A DNA stretch of 10,492 nucleotides from JAAXVZ01 sp964392465 (GCA_964392465.1 CAYMPC010000038.1:1-10492); one strand, 5' to 3'; shown: positions 1 to 6,060, counted from the first letter of the stretch. Notes: generated from the letters alone by a model not told the origin. A program made the numbers and translations.

Positions 1-905
1 TTGATTATCTAAAAAAAACACCTCCTACTGTTTATCAATTTCCTCTAAAAAGGATTCCTGTTGATCTTAATATATATTCTGGAGCCAATCTAGCAAAATT
101 TACAAAGAAAAATCAATTTATTAAAGAACTTCTTAGGTCAATGATTACTTCTAAAGGAGATCTTCAGACAATGACAATTCCAAATTTAATTGATGAAATG
201 AACAGATTTAAAATAGAAAAGAGTGTTATTCTTGCAATAGATCTACCTTTTACCTCAAGAGTGAGTAGAGAATACTTAAAATATTCAAATTACAATGAAA
301 GATTGCTCTTTTTCTGTTTCATAAATCCATTAAGTATAAGATGGAAAAAAAAATTAAAGAACTATATTAAAACAGGAGCTCTTGGCCTAAAAATACATCC
401 TTACATGATGATGTCTCCTCCAGATAAACCAAGGACAATGAAAGTTGTAAAAGAGTGGTCAAAATATGGGTTGCCTATTTTTTTTCATTCAGGATATAGC
501 GGAATAGTCCCAAAATTTGCTAGAAAATGGTCTGAAGTAGAAAGATACGAAAAGCCAATTAAAACTTTCCCAAAAACAACTTTTATTCTTGGACATAGTG
601 GGTGTATTTTTTATAAAGCAGCAATAAAGCTTGCAAGAAAATATGAAAATATATATCTTGACCTAAATGGACAACCTCCGGATGCGATAAAAGAGATAAT
701 AACCAAGGTTGATAACAATAGACTGATTTATGGAAGTGACTGGCCTTTTCATCCTATGATTCTGCCATTGTCAAAAGTATTGATTGCTACAGAAAAGAAC
801 AAAAAAATTAGAGATAAAATATTATATGAAAATTCTAATGATTTAATTAAAAAAACAGTGAAAGCACATAGAGATTTGATTAGGCAAAAATTTAAAAAGG
901 ATTAA
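1..905 (+). CDS. Amidohydrolase-2 family metal-dependent hydrolase, 5'-partial
   Basis: The reading frame is open from base 3 to the TAA at 903-905 with no stop upstream, so the gene starts outside the window and about 300 residues are visible. An internal ATG at 141 is not the real start, because coherent sequence continues to the left edge. The visible part matches the second half of the amidohydrolase-2 TIM barrel: GLKIHP, then a strand ending FFHSG, then LGHSG, then NIYLDLNG, and near the C-terminus YGSDWPFHP, whose Asp is the usual metal-binding and catalytic acid. The N-terminal HxH metal pair of this family is not visible and should lie further upstream. Family members are hydrolases or decarboxylases of small cyclic or carboxylated substrates; the substrate cannot be told here. 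The next gene follows after 18 bp on the same strand, so the two are probably co-transcribed. The family call is firm and the function is open. Confidence 0.82.
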   Translation, partial: DYLKKTPPTVYQFPLKRIPVDLNIYSGANLAKFTKKNQFIKELLRSMITSKGDLQTMTIPNLIDEMNRFKIEKSVILAIDLPFTSRVSREYLKYSNYNERLLFFCFINPLSIRWKKKLKNYIKTGALGLKIHPYMMMSPPDKPRTMKVVKEWSKYGLPIFFHSGYSGIVPKFARKWSEVERYEKPIKTFPKTTFILGHSGCIFYKAAIKLARKYENIYLDLNGQPPDAIKEIITKVDNNRLIYGSDWPFHPMILPLSKVLIATEKNKKIRDKILYENSNDLIKKTVKAHRDLIRQKFKKD

Positions 906-923
906 GAATACCTTAAGTTTTTA

Positions 924-1499
924 ATGGAGAAATTTAACAGAGAAATTGTTAAAAAAAAAATAAAAAAAGTCATTAACCTTCGAATTCTTCTAATTGCTCT
1001 AATTGGTCTTATTGGGTTGATTATTTGGGGAAAATATGTTATTGGATTAGCTATGTTAGCTATATTTCTTCCCTTTACTTTTGTAACAATAAGATACAGT
1101 AAAATGGTTCCTCACATCTCAATAGAAAGCAATACTGCCTTTACTTTTTTTATAGGTTATACCTTTGGCCCTATGTATGCATTGATATATGGTCCTATCG
1201 TAGGCGTATCTTGCTATGTGATGAACAGTTTTATTTCCCCTGGATATATGATGACTCCTGTAATTGCAGGACTTTCTGGTTTTATTGTAGGCAGTTTACA
1301 TAGCGCTTTTGGAATGAGTTTTGTACAAGCATTTTTTATTGGTCTTGTATTAAGAACTATAATCGCATTTCCTCTTTTCCTTATGTTCTATGATCCTCTT
1401 GAGGTAACAACACATCAAATAAGCCAACTTATATCTAATATGATTATTTATCTTCCGCTCCTTAGTGTATTATACCAATTAGTCTCTAATTTTATTTGA
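924..1499 (+). CDS. Polytopic membrane protein, ECF-transporter S-component-like
   Basis: A 191-aa integral membrane protein. A basic N-terminus (about residues 5-20) is followed by hydrophobic segments near 19-35, 37-57, 69-98 (probably two short helices), 108-126, 130-154 and 166-190, giving about six helices. The stretch FGPMYALIYGPIVG followed by a Pro-Gly turn (SPGYMMTPVIAGLSGFIVG) resembles the glycine-rich core of ECF transporter S components, which bind vitamins or metals and need a separate ATPase-transmembrane module. MreD-like or other small membrane proteins remain possible. No ATPase or T component lies in the window. It sits 18 bp after the amidohydrolase, with no clear Shine-Dalgarno motif, and its last 21 bp overlap the end of the opposing HAM1-like gene. 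An A10 and an A7 run (951-968) encode the Lys-rich N-terminus. Membrane location is firm; the family call is tentative. Confidence 0.6.
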   Translation: MEKFNREIVKKKIKKVINLRILLIALIGLIGLIIWGKYVIGLAMLAIFLPFTFVTIRYSKMVPHISIESNTAFTFFIGYTFGPMYALIYGPIVGVSCYVMNSFISPGYMMTPVIAGLSGFIVGSLHSAFGMSFVQAFFIGLVLRTIIAFPLFLMFYDPLEVTTHQISQLISNMIIYLPLLSVLYQLVSNFI

Positions 1500-2039
1500 A
1501 TTTAGGAATTTTCCCAACTTCCTAAAAGCTATTGCTCTATGAGAGATTTTATTTTTCTCTTCTCTAGAAAATCTTGATAAAGGCCTATCTTCAACTAAAA
1601 GAAGCCTCTCATAAGGAAGAACATCTTTATCTAAATCATGTACTCTTGTATCTGCAATACAATTTAAGCTTCCTTCAAATATTTTAACACCCTTTTCATC
1701 ACAATACCCTACAACCGTCATAAACTCTGCTTCTCTAGTCTCATTTTCAAGCAGCTTCAATAATCCTTTATACCCTAATAAATCGTACATTAATTTTGTA
1801 TGGCTTCCTGGAAAATTAGAATAAGCCTTGAAAAAAACACCAGTGTCATCAATCGCAACAGGCTTTTTGTATTTTTCATAGAACAATTTCGCATTATACT
1901 CTGCTACCTCTCTAAGTGTCATTTCTTTAGATTCAAGTTTTTCATCTGGAATCTGCTCTACTTCAATATTGTACTCTTTCAGCACAGATTGTGCTTCCTC
2001 TACTTTGTGTTTGTTTTTTGTGATAAGATAAATTTTCAT
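1479..2039 (-). CDS. HAM1/RdgB-like non-canonical purine NTP pyrophosphatase, divergent
   Basis: A 186-aa protein of the ITPase (HAM1/RdgB) family, cytosolic enzymes that hydrolyse ITP, dITP or XTP to the monophosphate and keep deaminated purines out of nucleic acids. Visible family features are TKNKHK at 7-12 (the TxNxxK triphosphate-binding motif), DDTG at 64-67 with the metal/catalytic acid, FPGSHTK at 76-82, and KNKISHR at 162-168. Length is normal for the family. One part is unusual: where RdgB proteins carry a GFGYDPIF-type loop that holds the base, this protein has DVLPYERLLL (139-148), with glycines and phenylalanines lost. It may have changed nucleotide preference, or act on another nucleotide. 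It diverges from the NOG1-like gene across 54 bp of AT-rich DNA and overlaps the end of the membrane-protein gene by 21 bp, tail to tail. Confidence 0.85.
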   Translation of the reverse strand: MKIYLITKNKHKVEEAQSVLKEYNIEVEQIPDEKLESKEMTLREVAEYNAKLFYEKYKKPVAIDDTGVFFKAYSNFPGSHTKLMYDLLGYKGLLKLLENETREAEFMTVVGYCDEKGVKIFEGSLNCIADTRVHDLDKDVLPYERLLLVEDRPLSRFSREEKNKISHRAIAFRKLGKFLNSNKIRD

Positions 2040-2040
2040 A

Positions 2041-2093
2041 ATAAATATGATAATTATATATATTAATAAGATTTCTGTTAAACTTGAGAAATA
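2041..2093. promoter_or_regulatory. Shared divergent AT-rich promoter region (HAM1-like / NOG1-like)
   Basis: The 54 bp between the two divergent start codons are almost pure A/T around 2041-2069, with alternating TA at 2054-2063. On the plus strand a TATA box at about 2055-2062 would put transcription start near 2085, about 9 nt before the NOG1-like ATG. On the minus strand TTATTAATA (2061-2069) lies about 26 bp before the HAM1-like ATG, predicting a leaderless message. Assignment is by spacing only. Confidence 0.4.
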
Positions 2094-3068
2094 ATGAACT
2101 TTCAGGATTTAAAAAAAATAGAAAAAGCTGACTTTTATATAGATCTTGCTTTTAGGAGAGCATCTAAAAAAACAGGTGAATTAAAAAAAAGCATTAAAAC
2201 CAAAGATAGAACACAGAAAATAAAAGAGATAGAAATACATAGACTAGATTTAATAAGGACAATAATAACAGAGGAGTTCAAAAAAATTCTTATTTCTTTT
2301 CCAAGCATTGATAAACTTGACATATTTTATCTGGAATTAATAAAATGCACTCTTGACTATGCTTCTATAAAAAAATCTCTTGGCTCTGTTGCCTGGGCAA
2401 TAGATAAAATTGAGTTTTTCTTCAAATTCTATAAAAGCAAAATAAGACAGGATAGAGAATATAAAGTAATAAAATCTCACAGCAAAGAATTCTACGGAAG
2501 AATTTCCAGTGTTGTAAAACAGATTAAGCCTTATCTTGCTTACTTGGAAGAATCAAGAAGGACTATGAAAGACTATCCTGTGATTAAGACTTCTGTTTTT
2601 ACTGTTTGTCTTTTTGGTTTTCCAAATGTAGGTAAATCAACTTTATTGTCAAAATTAACAACCTCAAAACCAGAAATTAATTCATACCCTTTCACAACAA
2701 AATCCCTAAATTTAGGCTATATAAAAGAGAATGCAAGAACTATTCAGATCATTGATACACCTGGCACTTTAAACAGATTTGACAAACTAAATAATATTGA
2801 ACTGCAGGCTTATCTTGCTTTAAAACACTTAACAGATGCTATTATCTATATATTTGATCCGACTTTTGAATATGAAATGGAAAAACAGGAAAAACTGCTT
2901 GAGAGAGTAAAAGAATTTGAAAAACCCATGTTATTATATTTAAGCAAAACAGACAAAATAGATGAAAAGATAACAAAAGAATTCTCAAAAAAATTTCCAG
3001 AAATAATAATAAGCAAAGACAAATTAAGAGAAAAAATAATAGAACTATCCCTTAAAAAAGACAATTAA
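2094..3068 (+). CDS. NOG1-like ribosome-assembly GTPase (OBG/HflX superfamily)
   Basis: A 324-aa GTPase of the archaeal/eukaryotic NOG1 group, whose eukaryotic members act in large-subunit ribosome assembly. Residues about 1-165 form a charged helical N-terminal domain (RRASKKTGELKK, then the SVAWAIDKIEFFF region) typical of NOG1. The G domain follows: G1 GFPNVGKST at 175-183, a probable G2 Thr at 201-202 (SYPFTTKSLNLG), G3 DTPGT at 221-225, and G4 SKTD at 284-287 in place of NKxD. The chain ends soon after the G domain, so it lacks the C-terminal extension of eukaryotic NOG1, as expected in archaea. It converges on rpl10e, which codes a large-subunit protein, fitting a ribosome-biogenesis role. 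The family call is strong; the function is inferred from homology. Confidence 0.9.
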   Translation: MNFQDLKKIEKADFYIDLAFRRASKKTGELKKSIKTKDRTQKIKEIEIHRLDLIRTIITEEFKKILISFPSIDKLDIFYLELIKCTLDYASIKKSLGSVAWAIDKIEFFFKFYKSKIRQDREYKVIKSHSKEFYGRISSVVKQIKPYLAYLEESRRTMKDYPVIKTSVFTVCLFGFPNVGKSTLLSKLTTSKPEINSYPFTTKSLNLGYIKENARTIQIIDTPGTLNRFDKLNNIELQAYLALKHLTDAIIYIFDPTFEYEMEKQEKLLERVKEFEKPMLLYLSKTDKIDEKITKEFSKKFPEIIISKDKLREKIIELSLKKDN

Positions 3069-3087
3069 AAGAATTAATAGAAAAAAT

Positions 3088-3609
3088 TTAAAGCTTTTTA
3101 ACAACATATCTGCATTTACAGGGCAGTTTATAATTTGCTTTTTTCATTGCTTCTCTTGCAACACTTAAATTGTTTTCATTCACATAAACAGACATGATAA
3201 TCTGATTATCTTTCAGCCTCATTGCATTTCCTATAGGTTTTCCAAAAGAATGTGCCATTCCTGAACTGAATCTGTCTGCTCCTGCTCCTGCTGCAAGCGC
3301 GTGCTCTCTTAAAATATGATGTGGATATGGCCTGACTTGTAATCTAAAAGCGTTTTTACCTAATGTTTTTTCAAGTAATCTTGTTGCTGTTGTTCTTCCT
3401 GATTCAATTGCATTATCTCTTATCTGCAATCCATCTTTTACAAAAAGATCTAATCTGTGTGTGAACTTAGAACTAAGATTTCCTACATTGAATTTGACTA
3501 TCTTACAGACAGGAGCGCCTCTGACAAAAGATTTTTTTCTATACTTAGATTTTCTCGTGTTTGCTCTTTCAAGATGCCTGTAACATACAAACTTTCTTAA
3601 TCTTGCCAT
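3088..3609 (-). CDS. rpl10e: Large-subunit ribosomal protein L10e (uL16 family)
   Basis: A 173-aa protein matching archaeal L10e, the counterpart of bacterial L16 (uL16), which sits near the peptidyl-transferase centre and contacts tRNA elongation sites. Diagnostic segments are the start MARLRKFVCYRHLERA, the basic stretch RKSKYRKKSFVRGAP, RLQVRPYPHHILREHALAAG in the middle, then GADRFSSGMAHSFGKPIG, which is the universal uL16 loop region. Length and start agree with the family. The message is probably leaderless: TTTATAAA at 3634-3641 is centred about 28 bp before the ATG and no Shine-Dalgarno motif is present. It converges with the NOG1-like gene, leaving 19 bp between their stop codons. 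Confidence 0.97.
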   Translation of the reverse strand: MARLRKFVCYRHLERANTRKSKYRKKSFVRGAPVCKIVKFNVGNLSSKFTHRLDLFVKDGLQIRDNAIESGRTTATRLLEKTLGKNAFRLQVRPYPHHILREHALAAGAGADRFSSGMAHSFGKPIGNAMRLKDNQIIMSVYVNENNLSVAREAMKKANYKLPCKCRYVVKKL

Positions 3610-3633
3610 ATCTCAGAAAAGAAAAAATGATGA

Positions 3634-3641
3634 TTTATAAA
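3634..3641. promoter_or_regulatory. Palindromic TATA box TTTATAAA upstream of rpl10e
   Basis: TTTATAAA is its own reverse complement, so it can be read both ways. On the minus strand it is centred about 28 bp before the rpl10e ATG, which fits a leaderless archaeal promoter. On the plus strand, start would fall near 3664, exactly at the first hairpin of the candidate RNA at 3663-3735. The same octamer stands before rpl15e (6033-6040). Confidence 0.55.
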
Positions 3642-3654
3642 GCTATCGCTCAAG

Positions 3655-3677
3655 CCTTATCAGTTAAACCTTATCAG
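3655..3677. repeat. 9-bp direct repeat CCTTATCAG, two copies
   Basis: CCTTATCAG occurs at 3655-3663 and at 3669-3677, a 14-bp start-to-start distance. The second copy forms part of hairpin 1 of the candidate RNA. The related reverse complement GATAAG occurs at 3688-3693. This could be a protein-binding repeat or an alternative pairing partner for the hairpin. Confidence 0.5.
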
Positions 3678-3735
3678 GTTTAATCGGGATAAGCTGGCGT
3701 AAAGCCAGCGTTTTTGCGGAGCAAAAACATTTTTG
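3663..3735 (+). ncRNA. Candidate small structured RNA with three tandem hairpins
   Basis: Three perfect inverted repeats follow each other. Hairpin 1 has 8-bp arms and a 4-nt loop (3664-3683). Hairpin 2 has GCTGGC/GCCAGC arms and a 5-nt loop (3693-3709). Hairpin 3 has GTTTTTGC/GCAAAAAC arms and a 3-nt loop (3710-3728). A T5 run at 3730-3734 follows the last stem, as in an archaeal oligo-U terminator. The second hairpin is GC-rich against an AT-rich background. The palindromic TATA at 3634-3641 would place a plus-strand start near 3664. There is no open reading frame. It could instead be a palindromic repeat element or a DNA site between the divergent rpl10e and radC genes. Structure is seen directly; transcription is inferred. 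Confidence 0.42.
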
Positions 3736-3833
3736 ACTCAATGATTTTGTAATATGTTTAACCTTATTAACTTAGAATCTGAATGATCCTCCCTAAAATT
3801 ATTTTTCTCACTGCTTTCAGCACAATGAAAATA

Positions 3834-3844
3834 TTTTTATATTA
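3834..3844 (+). promoter_or_regulatory. TATA box of radC
   Basis: TTTTTATATTA is centred 25 bp before the radC ATG at 3864, giving a predicted leaderless message. No Shine-Dalgarno motif is present. The core TTTATATTA is identical to the one before the dehydrogenase gene (6777-6785). Confidence 0.5.
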
Positions 3845-3863
3845 GTTAATATTTTATTAATAT

Positions 3864-4568
3864 ATGGATAATAATTATAAACTGATGATAAGGGATTTTC
3901 CAAGCGAGGAAAAACCAAGAGAAAGACTAGTAAAATATGGAGAACCTTCGTTGAGTAATTCTGAACTTCTTGCTATAATATTAGGAAAGGGGACTAAAGA
4001 AAAGAATGTTCTTGAATTATCTGGCGAAATTCTTTCACAAAATAATCTGAAAAAGTTATCTACTCAAAATGTAGTTTCTCTTTCAAATATAAAAGGTGTT
4101 GGTTTTGCTAAGGCATGCCAGATTGTTGCATGTTTCGAATTAGGAAGAAGACTAGCTTCATTTAGTGAAGAGACAAAACCAATTATTACTTGTGCTGAAG
4201 ATATTTATAAAATAATTCATCCGAAGCTGAGAGAAGAAAAAAAAGAAAATTTTTTAGGTGTTTTTCTTGACACAAGAAAAAGAATAATAAAAGAAGAGAC
4301 TTTATTTATTGGGACTTTAGATTCTTCAATTATACATCCAAGAGAGATACTGAGATCTGCTATCAAAGAATCAGCAGCTGCTTTAATTGTTGTCCACAAC
4401 CATCCTTCTGGGGATTCAAGCCCAAGCAATGAAGATATAGAAATAACCAAGAGGATTATTAATGCGGGTGAAATTATAGGGATTCCACTGTTAGATCATA
4501 TAATTATAGGAGATAATAATTATGTTAGTTTAAGGAATTTTAAAGAATCAGGTAATTTATTTTCTTAA
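3864..4568 (+). CDS. radC: RadC-family JAB/MPN domain protein
   Basis: A 234-aa RadC-type protein (the family is also called YicR or MPN+). The N-terminal part (about 1-100) has the family's typical opening (DFPSEEKPRERLVKYG), the SELLAIILGKG segment, and a helix-hairpin-helix DNA-binding motif near 73-96 (LSNIKGVGFAKACQI). The C-terminal JAMM metal site is intact: HNHPSG at 178-183 followed by Asp191 gives H-x-H-x10-D, with ESAAALIVVHNHPSGDSSPS around it. Length is normal for bacterial RadC. RadC is widespread in bacteria and patchy in archaea; its biochemical role is unsettled despite the old link to DNA repair. Gene transfer from bacteria is a plausible origin. It converges on rps6e, and its TAA overlaps the A13 tract. 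Confidence 0.93.
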   Translation: MDNNYKLMIRDFPSEEKPRERLVKYGEPSLSNSELLAIILGKGTKEKNVLELSGEILSQNNLKKLSTQNVVSLSNIKGVGFAKACQIVACFELGRRLASFSEETKPIITCAEDIYKIIHPKLREEKKENFLGVFLDTRKRIIKEETLFIGTLDSSIIHPREILRSAIKESAAALIVVHNHPSGDSSPSNEDIEITKRIINAGEIIGIPLLDHIIIGDNNYVSLRNFKESGNLFS

Positions 4569-4579
4569 AAAAAAAAAAA
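4567..4579 (-). terminator. rps6e: T13 tract, probable rps6e terminator
   Basis: Thirteen A residues on the plus strand read as T13 on the minus strand, beginning 10 bp past the rps6e stop codon. Archaeal polymerase terminates at oligo-T tracts without needing a hairpin. The tract overlaps the stop codon of the opposing radC gene. Confidence 0.6.
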
Positions 4580-4588
4580 GAAATATAA

Positions 4589-5011
4589 TTACTCTTTCTT
4601 AGCTTCTGCTGCTGGAGCAGCTGCTTCAGCCCCTTCTGGTGTTTCTGGCCCCAATGCTTTTTTACCATGCTTTAAGACTTTCATTGAAATTTGAGTTACT
4701 TTCTCATGTATTGTGTTTCCGCAGACAGTTTTTTTGTATTTAACTCCCTTATTTTTATTTCTTATACCTATACCATTTGTTATAAAAATCATTTTTCTTA
4801 TAGGTCCTTCAATATCTTTTCTCATAGGAAAACCGCAATAATCTGCTCCTCCTGTAATCTCAAATTCATATCCCGGCATATCAATTGCTTCTCCTCTGAT
4901 TTGTTCTCCTATTTTTTTACCTAAGAAAACATTTGCATTATCACCAGAAACAACAATCTGGTGGCACTTTCCTGTCTTAGGATCTCCTATAACTAATTTA
5001 AATTCTGCCAT
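4589..5011 (-). CDS. rps6e: Small-subunit ribosomal protein S6e
   Basis: A 140-aa small-subunit protein found only in Archaea and Eukarya. The start MAEFKLVIGDPKTGK, the GKKIGEQIRGE segment and the signature GGADYCGFPMRKDIEGP (54-70) identify it. The conserved domain ends near residue 118, and a tail of Ala, Glu and Pro (about 121-140) follows. This replaces the basic C-terminal region of eukaryotic S6 that is phosphorylated by S6 kinase. The ATG is set by a Shine-Dalgarno motif, AAGGTG, 5 nt upstream, the same motif as in rpl15e. Upstream lies a 157-bp gap with a three-way-junction fold, and then an unrelated minus-strand gene that may share its transcript. Confidence 0.96.
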   Translation of the reverse strand: MAEFKLVIGDPKTGKCHQIVVSGDNANVFLGKKIGEQIRGEAIDMPGYEFEITGGADYCGFPMRKDIEGPIRKMIFITNGIGIRNKNKGVKYKKTVCGNTIHEKVTQISMKVLKHGKKALGPETPEGAEAAAPAAEAKKE

Positions 5012-5016
5012 TTTTT

Positions 5017-5022
5017 CACCTT
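5017..5022 (-). promoter_or_regulatory. rps6e: Shine-Dalgarno motif AAGGTG of rps6e
   Basis: On the minus strand AAGGTG precedes AAAAA and the ATG at 5011. Rpl15e has AAGGTG then AAAAAA before its ATG, so both ribosomal genes share a near-identical initiation site, whereas rpl10e appears leaderless. Confidence 0.65.
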
Positions 5023-5062
5023 TTAATTTATTTTAATTAATATTAACTGAAAAACATAAGAA

Positions 5063-5130
5063 CCTCTTTAATTACAGTTAAACTGTAAAACCCAAGGTAA
5101 TATTCCTCAGCATATTCTTGGATAAAGAGG
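5063..5130. other. Three-way-junction structured element upstream of rps6e
   Basis: Three nested inverted repeats use almost every base. P1 pairs CCTCTTTA (5063-5070) with TAAAGAGG (5123-5130). P2 is the 17-bp palindrome TTACAGTTAAACTGTAA (5072-5088). P3 pairs CCAAG (5092-5096) with CTTGG (5117-5121), then AATAT (5099-5103) with ATATT (5112-5116), leaving a 2-nt bulge and an 8-nt loop (5104-5111). Only 1, 3 and 1 nt join the helices. It lies 52 bp upstream of rps6e on that gene's strand, so it could be a leader RNA of rps6e, a small RNA on either strand (a T5 run on the minus strand at 5051-5055 follows), or a DNA site. The core is not that of a hammerhead ribozyme. No known class was recognised. 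Confidence 0.5.
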
Positions 5131-5168
5131 GGATTTAAAAAGTTTATTATGAATAATAAGAAAAAGAA

Positions 5169-5966
5169 TTATCTTTCATGAATAACATATTGCGGTTTTT
5201 CAGCTGAAAAAGGCATTAGCATCTTTGTCAATGCTTCTCTCAATACCCCATTTGGGCGATATTCTGACGTCATCATCCCTTTAGAATGAAGAGAAGGTTG
5301 AACTATAAACTCGCTTTCAAAAGCATACTGGTTTGGACCACACATATGAAAAGTGAAATCCAATAAGCCTTCATGCATTAAGTCATATGCTCTTTCGTTC
5401 AATAAAGAATAATTTCCATTAGGGAATTCAACTCTCTTTCTTCCAAATATAAAGTTATGCTCATTCAAAAGCGTTTCCTCTCCTGTTGCCAAGAGCAATC
5501 TGACTATTTCTCTGGAGAGTCTATCTTCCTGTAATCTCTGCTGTGGTTTGCCTTGTTTTAAGGCTTCCATTTTTTTCTCGTAATCCCATTCGCAATGTTT
5601 TCCATATATTCCAAAATGACTTTCTTTTGTATCATGGATTATTGAATATAAATCTAATTGGACAATCTGTGCTTGGACAGAATCATCATATTGTAATGGT
5701 GTTGTCACAGGTAATTCTATTGCCTCAACTCTTTTTTCTAATTCTGAATGTGTTACTAATTGAGCATTTCTTCCATTAAGGAGTGTAGCTTCAACAAAAA
5801 CAGATTCTCCTTTTCTCACCTTAGTATAGATAGAATCAAAAAACTCTCTTTCTGCTGTATTTTTAGGTGGCGGCGCAATAAAATAGTATTCTCCTTGTTT
5901 GTTACCGACTGCAAATAACTGTGTTGAGTCCTTTCTTCCTAAATTTATAACTTTAATTTGCGTCAT
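5169..5966 (-). CDS. Unrecognised soluble protein, 265 aa
   Basis: I do not recognise this family. The protein has no signal peptide or membrane segment. The N-terminal 75 residues look beta-rich (IKVINLG, QLFAVGN, EYYFIAPPP, ESVFVEATLLNG, AQLVTH), compatible with a small barrel. A charged helical stretch follows near 125-160 (KKMEALKQGK, then RLSREIVRLLLATGEE), and a mixed C-terminal part has scattered His and Cys (H117, H124, C125, H207, C209) that do not form an obvious zinc motif. It has more Gln and less Lys than its neighbours, possibly a sign of different ancestry or constraint. It diverges from rpl15e and lies upstream of rps6e on the same strand. A role linked to translation would be only a guess from context. 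The reading frame is convincing: long, uninterrupted and with a promoter-like AT stretch before its ATG. Confidence 0.75.
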   Translation of the reverse strand: MTQIKVINLGRKDSTQLFAVGNKQGEYYFIAPPPKNTAEREFFDSIYTKVRKGESVFVEATLLNGRNAQLVTHSELEKRVEAIELPVTTPLQYDDSVQAQIVQLDLYSIIHDTKESHFGIYGKHCEWDYEKKMEALKQGKPQQRLQEDRLSREIVRLLLATGEETLLNEHNFIFGRKRVEFPNGNYSLLNERAYDLMHEGLLDFTFHMCGPNQYAFESEFIVQPSLHSKGMMTSEYRPNGVLREALTKMLMPFSAEKPQYVIHER

Positions 5967-5980
5967 TTTTTATGGCAAAC

Positions 5981-6000
5981 TGATTTTTATATTTAAATTT
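5981..6000 (-). promoter_or_regulatory. Probable TATA region of the 265-aa gene
   Basis: On the minus strand the stretch AAATTTAAATATAAAAATCA lies about 15 to 34 bp before the ATG at 5966. Its upstream half is placed for a leaderless start. The exact box is uncertain because the whole stretch is A/T. Confidence 0.35.
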
Positions 6001-6032
6001 AAGTTTTTATCAGTAGATTAGCAACCTAAACT

Positions 6033-6040
6033 TTTATAAA
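6033..6040 (+). promoter_or_regulatory. rpl15e: TATA box TTTATAAA of rpl15e
   Basis: TTTATAAA, identical to the rpl10e box, predicts transcription start near 6061-6064. Because the ATG is at 6119, this message has a leader of about 57 nt, unlike the leaderless genes nearby. Confidence 0.5.
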
Positions 6041-6060
6041 GAATTCTTTTTTCCAAGAGA

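Noticed and set aside
141..905. ATG at 141 as the true start of the amidohydrolase
   Set aside because: The frame stays open and protein-like to the left edge, and the family needs an N-terminal HxH strand that must lie further upstream.
951..968. Frameshift in the A-rich start of the membrane-protein gene
   Set aside because: The A10 and A7 runs encode a normal Lys-rich cytoplasmic N-terminus and the downstream frame is intact; no second frame continues the protein.
1800..2066. Plus-strand 88-codon ORF opposite the HAM1-like gene
   Set aside because: It is Phe-rich, lacks any motif and is the antisense shadow of a well-supported gene.
3655..3735. CRISPR array or transposon end
   Set aside because: The inverted repeats differ from each other, there is no regular spacing, no cas or transposase gene, and no target-site duplication.
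5063..5130. Hammerhead ribozyme
   Set aside because: It has three helices, but the junction bases are A, AAC and A (or complements) with no CUGANGA or GAAA core on either strand.
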